In this document: piece after piece, positions 57,064-64,000 of the stretch
How the letters are laid out: every line of letters begins with the position of its first letter
How positions within the stretch are numbered: the first letter of the stretch is position 1
Source: CAWDJT01 sp963828705
Lineage (GTDB): Bacteria > Desulfobacterota > Syntrophobacteria > Syntrophobacterales > Syntrophobacteraceae
DNA: 64,000 bases
Reading direction: 5' to 3'
NCBI GenBank assembly: GCA_963828705.1
Contig: CAWHGA010000044.1
Coordinates: 1-64,000 of the forward strand
Translations under genes and position numbers: made by a program
The notes under the pieces: model-generated
What the model was told of the DNA's origin: nothing
Databases searched by the model: none
What the model saw: the letters and a program-made list of their open reading frames with translations, nothing else

Positions 57064-57723
57064 CTAGCGCTCCCTGATTCGCAGGATGTCCTTTTCCTTG
57101 CCGATCGCCACTAGAATATCGCTGGGCTTGATCACGAAATCGGGATCAGGCATGAAGACAAAACGAGTTGGCACCAGTTCCTTGATGGCAATGACAAACA
57201 CGCCGAAATCCTTGCGAAGATTTAGCTCCCGAAGGCTCTTCCCGCAGAAGGAGTTCGGGGGAGCTAGATCCATCACCCGGTAGTCCTCCGCCAAGGGGAT
57301 GAAATCAAGCAGATTGGGGTTGATCATTTGAGCAGCGACGCGCTGTGCCGTCTCCCGTTCCGGGAAGATGATGTTGGAGGCCCCGATGGAGCGCAGAATG
57401 GAGGCGTGGTCCTGGCTTTTCGCCTTGGCATGAATCACCGGCACACCGATTCGCTTTAGGTGGAGCGTGGCCAGAATGCTGGCCTCCAGACTTTCGCCGA
57501 TGCTGACCACAGCTTCGTCGAAATCCTTGGTCACCACTGAACTCAGGCTGACGAAGTCCCTAACATCTAGAGCCATGGCACGTTGGACCTCATCGCTAAT
57601 GGCATTCACCAGATTCGCGTCCCGGTCCAGAGCCAGCACTTCGAATTGTCGTGACAGTTCACGGGCCAGTTCACTGCCGAATTCGCCCAACCCAATGATA
57701 CAGATATGCTTCTTTTTGATCAT
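57064..57723 (-). CDS. ktrA: Potassium uptake regulatory subunit KtrA/TrkA (RCK)
   Basis: 219 residues from ATG 57723, which overlaps the ktrB stop (ATGA). Single RCK unit. The Rossmann N-half binds NAD(H)/ATP via IIGLGEFGSELARELS, then DRDANLVNAI and VVSIGESLEASI. The C-half (residues about 140-219) is an RCK_C domain. Ring-forming cytoplasmic gate of the KtrB pore. Size half that of true TrkA. Confidence 0.93.
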   Translation of the reverse strand: MIKKKHICIIGLGEFGSELARELSRQFEVLALDRDANLVNAISDEVQRAMALDVRDFVSLSSVVTKDFDEAVVSIGESLEASILATLHLKRIGVPVIHAKAKSQDHASILRSIGASNIIFPERETAQRVAAQMINPNLLDFIPLAEDYRVMDLAPPNSFCGKSLRELNLRKDFGVFVIAIKELVPTRFVFMPDPDFVIKPSDILVAIGKEKDILRIRER

Positions 57724-59123
57724 CCGATGAGTACTCTCCCTTCCGGATATTGGATGTGCACATGCTGCTTGGGCAAACCCCAAACAGCAAGTGTCAGCGG
57801 CCCCAGTCTGCCGACAAACATGGTGGCAATGATCCAAAGCTTTCCTGGTGCTGAAAGCTTGTCGGTGATACCCGTCGAAAGGCCGACTGTGCCAAAAGCT
57901 GAAACCTGCTCAAAAAGCAGGTCGTGCAAGCCCATTCCTTTTCCGGATTCCAGGACAAGCAGAAGAAATAGACCCGCCAGGTTCCAAATGGTTGCCAGGC
58001 CTAAGAGAAGGCTTATGCGTTTGACCATGTCTTCAGGTACCCGGCGGTTGAAAAGCCGCACTTCGGTATCGCCTCTAAGCTTGGCTCTGAGGTCAGCCAG
58101 GAAAATAGCCAGGGCCGTGGTTTTGATGCCACCCGCGCATGATGCCGGTGAGCCCCCGACAAACATCAGCAAGACGATTAGCAGAAGCGAGGCCAAGGGC
58201 AGACGGCCAATATCCACGGTGTTGAACCCGGCGGTTCTGGCGGTAATGGATTGAAAGAGGGCGCCGCTGAGCTTTTCCGTCAGCGTGACCTCGTTTTGCG
58301 TCAAGCCAAAGAACAACAACCCCAGGGTCCCCGAAATGATCAGAGTCGCCGTGACTGTCAGCACAATGCGCGAATGAAATGAAAGAAAGCGAGACCGCCC
58401 CATGCCCTGTTTCCAGGTGAAACGGTTCTTGGCTCGGCCCCACAGTTCTCGGAGCACTACGTGTCCCAAACCGCCGATAACGATGAGTGCCATAATGGTT
58501 ACCACGAAGACATGACTGTTCCTCACGCCTACCAGATTGTCCGAATAGGTTGAAAAGCCGGCGTTGCAGTAAGCCGACACGCTGTGAAAAAGTGCTGAGT
58601 ACAGTGCTTCGAACGCTGGAGTGGAACGCCACAGCAGCGTGATGAAAATCAGGATGGCGCCTGCCAATTCGGCGAGCCCGGTGATCAGAAGGATTTGCCG
58701 GAACATTTGCCGGAACTCGATGCCGATGTCCTGTTGAAAAAAAGAACCTTCAAGAACCATCTTGGACTTGATCGACAGGCGTTTTCCGAATAATTGAAAG
58801 AAGAGCGCGGCGAAGGTCATTATGCCCAGCCCCCCGACCTGAATGAGCATCATGACAACGGTTTTGCCGAAGAGAGTGAAGGCGGTCGCGGTGTCAACGA
58901 CCACCAGTCCGGTGACGCAGACGGCGGAAGTCGATGTGAAAAGAGCATCCAGGAAGCCAACCTGACCCGAGACCGGCAAGGTGAGGATCACGGCACCCAA
59001 CAGGATGGCTCCTCCAAAACCGCTCACAAGTAGGGTCTCGGGGACCCTCAGCAGATCCAGCACCTTCTTGGTGACTGACTCGTCTGCAGTACGCTTGTCA
59101 ACTGGGTGAACCGTTGGACGCAT
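57720..59123 (-). CDS. ktrB: Na+-dependent K+ uptake pore KtrB/TrkH
   Basis: About 467 residues from ATG 59123. A longer frame from TTG 59207 is less likely. Four pore repeats carry the filter sequences TSTSAVCVTGL, SVSAYCNAGF, SITARTAGF and SAFGTVGLS, with glycines conserved. Together with the downstream ktrA it forms a Ktr-type transporter. It is divergent from trkA, which lies 990 bp away. Confidence 0.94.
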   Translation of the reverse strand: MRPTVHPVDKRTADESVTKKVLDLLRVPETLLVSGFGGAILLGAVILTLPVSGQVGFLDALFTSTSAVCVTGLVVVDTATAFTLFGKTVVMMLIQVGGLGIMTFAALFFQLFGKRLSIKSKMVLEGSFFQQDIGIEFRQMFRQILLITGLAELAGAILIFITLLWRSTPAFEALYSALFHSVSAYCNAGFSTYSDNLVGVRNSHVFVVTIMALIVIGGLGHVVLRELWGRAKNRFTWKQGMGRSRFLSFHSRIVLTVTATLIISGTLGLLFFGLTQNEVTLTEKLSGALFQSITARTAGFNTVDIGRLPLASLLLIVLLMFVGGSPASCAGGIKTTALAIFLADLRAKLRGDTEVRLFNRRVPEDMVKRISLLLGLATIWNLAGLFLLLVLESGKGMGLHDLLFEQVSAFGTVGLSTGITDKLSAPGKLWIIATMFVGRLGPLTLAVWGLPKQHVHIQYPEGRVLIG

Positions 59124-59603
59124 CAGATGAATCACCTTGTGTCGTGTCTCGAAGATGCAGGCAGCAAGGTCCTTGGGGCGATATCCGGAAATGCCTGAAA
59201 GGATCAATCCAAATTGCCGGGCGTTTCACCTGTCTTCATGCTTTGACCTACATCCTACAGTGGGCCTGAACACGAAGGACGATGAACTCTGCAGACAAGG
59301 ACCGCCATTTGTGGCCGGGGACGTTCGCTGACCACCAATGCAGCCTTATTTTGAACACGGAACTTCGTCGGTAGCAAGCAGAAACATGTCCATGCCTCCG
59401 CGGGACGCTTGGCGGTTTATGCCTCCGCGGCGGGAGCCGATAGCGAACCGCATGTCGCTGATTTTCAAGACCAGGGATCGGCTTTGGTTACGCTAAGTCC
59501 AAAGCATTAAGTAATGGTCGCCGTCATTTGGCCACGTTTCCATGTGTGCCAGAGATGCAGAGCAGAGCCGGGTTGCACGAGCACCTGTACTACTAACCCG
59601 GAG

Positions 59604-59630
59604 AATCTTGTTTTCTTGGCAAGATTTTTT
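59604..59630 (+). terminator. Orphan intrinsic-terminator-like hairpin
   Basis: AATCTTG (59604-59610) and CAAGATT (59620-59626) form a 7-bp stem followed by six T residues. It lies in the middle of the divergent ktrB/trkA region with no gene upstream on the plus strand. It could end a small RNA or attenuate the trkA leader. Confidence 0.4.
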
Positions 59631-59879
59631 AAGTCATTGTTTTCTCTGTGCCCTCTACTGCCTCTGTTACGAATGTTTGGTTGCGGCCTTTGGCTGCGCT
59701 GTGAACTATGGGCCTTGGGGCGGGTCGGACTTCCTGTTCAAGAACTCCTCGAGCGCTCTCCGCCCTGCACGTGACTCAAAAAACATCCCAGTGCTTTTTT
59801 TGTTTCCATAAAAGGGAACACTTCCATACATTAGAACCGCCATTGAAGCAACGGGGTGCGCATAAACCAGCCGCAATGG

Positions 59880-60110
59880 ACTCGCGTTATTCATCCATAT
59901 ATCTCGAAAAGGGCTGCAACGGGGGTTGGGTCAACCGGCGTGAGACAGCCTCCCCCCAGGTAGGGGGTCGGGGTTCCCGGTGCATGAGGGGCCGCACCCT
60001 GGTTCGCTTAGCTCCTGCCATCGGGGGGAGGCGAGGGAGCATAGCTAAGCGGGATCGAACAGGGACCGCGGATGAAGATGGGGCTGTCCGCATGAGAGGG
60101 GAGGGGAGCA
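59880..60110 (+). promoter_or_regulatory. GC-rich structured leader upstream of trkA
   Basis: About 230 bp immediately ahead of trkA with several perfect hairpins: GGTT-GGGTC-AACC, CCCCC (59953-59957) with GGGGG (59963-59967), GGTGC (59979-59983) with GCACC (59994-59998), and CGCTTAGCT (60005-60013) with AGCTAAGCG (60043-60051). No known riboswitch consensus is recognised. The remainder of 59124-59879 shows no gene. Confidence 0.45.
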
Positions 60111-60114
60111 TCGC

Positions 60115-61450
60115 GTGAAAGTTGTGATTATCGGTGCTGGAGAGGTGGGGTTCTATTTTGCCGAGTGGTTGGCTGCGGAACGCAAGGAGGTTATCGTCAT
60201 TGACAAGAACGAGCACGCTTTGCGGCAGATGACTGACCATTTGGATGTGCAGACACTGCACGGCTCCGGTTCCAATCCGCGGATTCTGGAAGAGGCGGGC
60301 ATCAAGGATGCTGACATTATCCTGGCGGTGACGGACAGCGACGAAGTCAATATGGTCGCCTGTCTGTTTGCCAATCTGCTGGCACCTGAAATCCACAAGG
60401 TGGCTCTGATCCGCAATGACGACTATGCATCGTACCGGGATCAGATGGCCAGCGACATCGTCGATATCAGCCTGGTCATCAATCCGGAAGCTGAGGTGGT
60501 GAACTCGATCCAGCGCATCATGAGCGCCCCTGACGTGGAGCAGATCCACGACTTTGTCGGTGGCCGAATCAAGATGGTGGGCAAAAAGCTGCCTCGGGAA
60601 AGCGCTCTGAGCGGGTTGAGACTCACTCAGCTGCCGGAGAAAATCGAGAGGAATCGGCTGATCGTTGCAGCGATAGTGCGCGACGATCGACTCATCATCC
60701 CCAGAGGCAAGGACATGCTGCAGGCGGGCGACTTTGTCTACTTTGTCTGCCAGCAGCATGACCTCGCGGACATCATGAGGTTTTTCGGCAGTGAATCGAA
60801 AGTCGTCAAAGACATTATGATCGTCGGGGGAGGCAAAATCGGCCTTCGGCTGGCATCTGAAGCTGGACGACAACAAGAACTATCACGTCAAGCTGATCGA
60901 GATGGATCCTCAGCGCTGTCAGACGATCGCCGCTAAATTGCACCGGACCATTGTGCTTCAGGGTTTTGCAACGGATCAGGCCTTCATGGAGCAGGAGAAT
61001 GTGGGGAGTATGGACCTTGTTGTGGCAGTGACCTGGGATGAAGAGATGAACATCCTCGCCTGCCTTCTGGCAAAACGGCTGGGAGCGAAGAAGACGATTG
61101 CCAGGGTCAATAAGTTCGCCTACATCCCCCTGGTCCAGGCCATAGGAATCGACCACATCGTGAGTCCGAGACGCTGCGCCATTGACTCCATCATGCCGGC
61201 ATTGCGGCGTGGCAAAGTCATCTCCACGGTGTTCATCAAGGGGAAGGAGGCCGAAGTGTTGGAGGCAGTGGCCCTGGAGAATTCCAGTATCGTGGATACG
61301 CCGCTCAAGGAAATCAAGTTCCCCAAGGAAGCCCTTGTGCTCTGCCTGGCGCGCGAGGATGAGGTGATTATTCCCAGCGGCGACACGGTCGTTTCTACCC
61401 CAGGATCGAGTGATCATCCTGTCAACACGCACCAACATTCCACGAGTTGA
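60115..61450 (+). CDS. trkA: Trk system potassium uptake protein TrkA (frameshifted)
   Basis: GTG 60115 with GAGGGGAGGGGAG upstream. Two tandem RCK units. The first Rossmann fold begins VVIIGAGEVGFYFAEWLAAE and the second MIVGGGKIGLRLA. After that the frame breaks near 60852-60860, and LDDNKNYHVKLIEMD continues one base over to 61450. A single inserted base explains it; corrected length is 444 residues, close to E. coli TrkA (458). NAD-binding cytoplasmic regulator of TrkH, next gene. Confidence 0.92.
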
Positions 61451-61484
61451 ACAATCCCTCGTGAGCAAACGCAGGTTCTTCTAG

Positions 61485-62937
61485 ATGCGCTGGAGACTGG
61501 TCCTTTTCATCGTCGGGGTGTTGATTTTGTGCCTCGGTCTGAGCATGGTTCTGCCCCTCGGGTTTTCCCTGTATTATCGAGACGCGGGCGACCGGATCTC
61601 TGATCGAAGCCATGCTGGTGACCGTGATCTGGGCGCGGCCCTTATCATCGCCGGCAAGAGCGGTTGGTCGGGCGCTCCGTTCAGCCATCGGGAAGGGCAT
61701 GGCCGCAACCACCCTGGGCTGGGTGGCTGCGGGGATTTTCGGCGGCTTGCCCTTTCTCTTCAGTGGCGTCTTGACGGCGCCGGTGGATACCTTTTTCGAA
61801 GCTGTCTCAGGTTTCACCACCACCGGGGCCTCGGTCATTCGAGATGTGGAGATCGTCCCCAAAGGGATCCTTTTCTGGCGGAGCTTGACCCATTGGTTTG
61901 GAGGCATGGGAATTATTGTGCTCGGGCTCGCCATCCTGCCGTTCTTGGGTGTTGGCGGCATGCAGCTCTACAAAGCGGAGGTTCCAGGGCCGGTTCCCGA
62001 CAAGCTCAAACCGAGGCTTAAAGACACCGCCATGATCCTGTGGAAGGTCTATGTCCTGTTCACGCTGGTGGAGGTCGTAATGCTCCTGCTGGGTGGGATG
62101 GATCTTTTCGATTCGCTCTGCCACACTTTCGGAACGATGGCGACGGGTGGCTTTTCGACCAAGAATGCTTCAATCGGCTATTATCACAGCGTTTATCTCG
62201 ACATTGTCATCACCGTGTTTATGCTGATCGGCGGGATGAACTTCGCCCTGCACTTCCAGCTCTTTCGCGGCAAACCACTAGCCATGTGGCGGGACGGGGA
62301 ATGGCGCTTCTTCATGATCTGGTTCTTCATCGTCAGTGGGACCATCGCTCTCAGCGAATATGGTCACGCCTATGCCTCCCTTGCTCAATCTTTTCGCTAT
62401 GCAGCTTTCCAGGTGGCCTCCATCGTCACCACCACCGGGTATGCCACGGCGGACTTTGAACAGTGGACGCCGCTGTCTCAGTGTCTTCTGCTGGTGTGCA
62501 TGATTGTTGGCGGTTGCGTCGGTTCCACCGGAGGTGCGGTCAAGTGCATGCGGATCATGGTGCTGGTCAAGCATTCCTACCGGGAGCTCATTCATCTCAT
62601 CCATCCGCGGGCGGTCACACGGGTCAAGATCGGCAAGCAGGCGGTGCCTCAGGAAGTGCTCAGCGGAATCTGGGGCTTCTTCATGCTCTATTTGGGCCTC
62701 TTGCTGTTTTCCGTTCTGCTGGTCGCAGCGACCGGGGTGGACCTGGTGACGAGCGTGACTTCCGTCATGGCTTGTATCGGCAATGTCGGCCCCGGGCTCG
62801 GGGCCGTCGGACCTGTTGACAATTATGCAGACATGCCCGCCATTACTAAATGGATCCTTTCCGCAGACATGCTCTTGGGACGCCTTGAGATCTATACCGT
62901 GCTCGTCCTCTTTGTGCCTCGGTTTTACCGCAACTAA
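61485..62937 (+). CDS. trkH: Trk system potassium transporter TrkH (frameshifted)
   Basis: The N-terminus WRLVLFIVGVLILCLGLSMV (from ATG 61485) and GFSLYYRD lie in one frame; SLIEAMLVTVIW and the rest lie one base over, with the change near 61595-61600. One inserted base explains it; corrected length is 483 residues, the usual TrkH size. Filter segments SGFTTTGAS, GTMATGGFS, SIVTTTGYA and ACIGNVGPG are intact. It follows trkA by 34 bp and forms with it a constitutive K+ uptake system. Confidence 0.93.
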
Positions 62938-63190
62938 GGGTGCGCAGCCGCGCAATCGATGTTCGCGTTGCTGCCGATCAGCATCCTGGGCAGTAGTACT
63001 TATTCTGTGGCGGTAAAATTCCATTTCACGCTGAACCACGACACTTCAGATCCCCCGCCCGGCAAGGCTTGACGGGCAGGAGGCTTAGCTTGCGTCCATC
63101 CGGAAGCTCTTGAGTGGTGGGCGCGGGGTTGATCTCCGGCCAAAGAGTCTGTGGTTGGCATGCCGTTGCGGGCCGGGATAAAGACAGTTG

Positions 63191-63364
63191 CTACGAGCAC
63201 ATGGCCGACCGGATGTGTTTCCGGCTAACTCCGCAGTGCTTAGGTAGCATCCACTTCAGGGCGTAGGCCTGGAGACAGGTGATGACGCTGAGGACCAACA
63301 CCATAGCGATGCTGTGATCCAAGGTGAAGCGGAAAACGCGCTCTTCTTCACCCACCAAGCCGGC
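63191..63364 (-). pseudogene. 3' remnant of an L-lactate permease (LctP/LldP)
   Basis: 57 codons on the minus strand. Reading GLVGEEERVFRFTLDHS and then VITCLQAYALKWMLPK, it follows the C-terminus of E. coli LldP (VGKESDLFRFTVKHS and VITTLQAYVLTWMIP) closely. A TGA precedes it at 63365-63367. The other 500 or so residues are missing: the glcF-like gene starts only 63 bp away. The rest of 62938-63427 carries no gene. Confidence 0.7.
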
Positions 63365-63427
63365 TCAGGCGTTGTCCACCCTGGAGTTCATGGACAACAA
63401 TCCCGGTAAGATCATAGGAGGCTGACC

Positions 63428-64000
63428 ATGGACGACATGCCCAAGCTGGCACAGCTCATGAAGGAATTGGAAGACCAGCTCATGGTGTGCACGCGCTGCG
63501 GCATGTGTCAGGCGGTTTGTCCGATATACGCCGAAAGCGGCCGGGAATCCGATGTTGCTCGGGGCAAACTGGCACTTCTCGACGGGCTGCTCCAGCAGAT
63601 GTTCGTGAACCCTCGCGGGGTTCAGGACCGCCTGACCAAGTGCCTGCTCTGCGGATCGTGTGCCGCCAACTGCCCGAGCGGTGTGAAAGTGCTGGATATT
63701 TTTCTCAAGGCGCGTGCCATTCTCAGCGGTTACATAGGCCTTTCCCCGGCAAAGAAAGTCCTTTTTCGCGGGCTTCTGGCTCAGCCGGCGTTTTTCGACC
63801 GGTTGCTGCGCTGGGGCTATAAACTACAGGGCATCTTCCTCAAACCGGCGGATGAGCTGTTGGGGAGTTCCTGCGCCCGCTTTGAATCGCGTCTCGCCGA
63901 GCGCCACGTCAAAGCGTTGGCCCCGGTCAGTCTACGCCGTCTGACCGGTGCTTTGAACAGCCCGGCCGGCCGATCCGGAGTCAAAGTGGCATTCTTCGTG
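63428..64000 (+). CDS. GlcF-like (Fe-S)-binding oxidoreductase subunit (3' end outside window)
   Basis: 191 codons from ATG 63428, with AGGAGG upstream; the frame is still open at the window edge. Two [4Fe-4S] ferredoxin motifs are visible: CTRCGMCQAVCP and CLLCGSCAANCP. They are followed by the region preceding the CCG (heterodisulfide reductase-like) repeats. This is the iron-sulfur subunit of glycolate or D-lactate oxidase-type complexes, which moves electrons from an FAD subunit (GlcD-like) to the chain. Beside a lactate-permease remnant, lactate is a reasonable substrate guess, but only as inference. Confidence 0.85.
   Translation, partial: MDDMPKLAQLMKELEDQLMVCTRCGMCQAVCPIYAESGRESDVARGKLALLDGLLQQMFVNPRGVQDRLTKCLLCGSCAANCPSGVKVLDIFLKARAILSGYIGLSPAKKVLFRGLLAQPAFFDRLLRWGYKLQGIFLKPADELLGSSCARFESRLAERHVKALAPVSLRRLTGALNSPAGRSGVKVAFFV

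Noticed and set aside
59514..59811. Possible genes between ktrB and trkA
   Set aside because: Overlapping frames with erratic composition and no family match. The segment 59625-59680 faintly resembles a dispersed intergenic repeat but a single copy cannot prove it.
31000..61600. Programmed frameshifting as explanation of the many +1 changes
   Set aside because: No shared slippery codon, stop codon context or downstream structure was found, and one-base losses also occur.

Overview
This window looks like chromosomal DNA from a Gram-negative, anaerobic bacterium, most likely a Desulfobacterota (former Deltaproteobacteria) member of the Syntrophobacter type. Supporting this are an outer-membrane/LPS gene set (mlaA, lpxK, gmhA), a membrane-bound nitrite reductase pair (nrfHA), a GlcF-like Fe-S oxidase subunit beside a lactate-permease remnant, the uvrD/hem/gmhA gene cluster, and moderately high GC. 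The lineage is inferred from gene content; no 16S gene is present. There is no prophage, insertion sequence, CRISPR array or rRNA operon.

Layout. 1-3.4 kb: end of a cobalt/nickel-type ABC ATPase (cbiO), an outer-membrane barrel protein, and a HEAT-repeat protein with a 35-residue tandem repeat and a NifU-like tail. 3.9-6.9 kb: isolated trpBA behind a GntR/UTRA regulator. 7.2-12.2 kb: a large SNF2 helicase and pyrF. 12.3-14 kb: mlaA flanked by two copies of a REP-like palindromic repeat. 14-22.2 kb: a minus-strand operon running aminotransferase, gmhA, deoxyhypusine-synthase-like gene, cyclophilin-like gene, fmdB, hemC, cobA-hemD, uvrD. 22.8-26.2 kb: a PAC2 gene converging on HD-domain gene, thiL, thiD. 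26.5-27.6 kb: a Nudix hydrolase and a GreA paralogue. 27.7-42.6 kb: tRNA-Gly, then the classical transcription/translation cluster rimP-nusA-rnpM-infB-ylxP-rbfA-nrnA-truB-rpsO-pnp, followed by an M16 peptidase, a metallo-beta-lactamase-fold protein and a response regulator with GGDEF domain. 42.9-46.3 kb: yajC-secD-secF (minus). 46.7-48.8 kb: nrfH-nrfA (minus). 49.5-53.6 kb: lpxK and a secreted FecR/DUF6600-type protein with a long Gly/Thr/Pro-rich repeat tail. 54.9-62.9 kb: a potassium island with three different uptake systems (kup, ktrAB, trkAH). 63.2-64 kb: the 3' stub of a lactate permease and the start of a GlcF-like Fe-S protein.

The most important quality observation is that at least eleven genes carry one-base frameshifts, including infB and secD, which no cell can lose. 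Nearly all are single-base insertions and they share no sequence motif. I read this as an under-polished long-read assembly rather than gene decay or programmed frameshifting, and I give those genes as single entries spanning the break. Within that limit, the most interesting biology is the potassium island with a structured leader before trkA, the HEAT/repeat/NifU-like fusion, the GreA paralogue with an altered catalytic tip, the deoxyhypusine-synthase-like protein in a heme/LPS operon, the orphan trpBA with an operator-like palindrome over its regulator's promoter, and the truncated lactate-permease gene.
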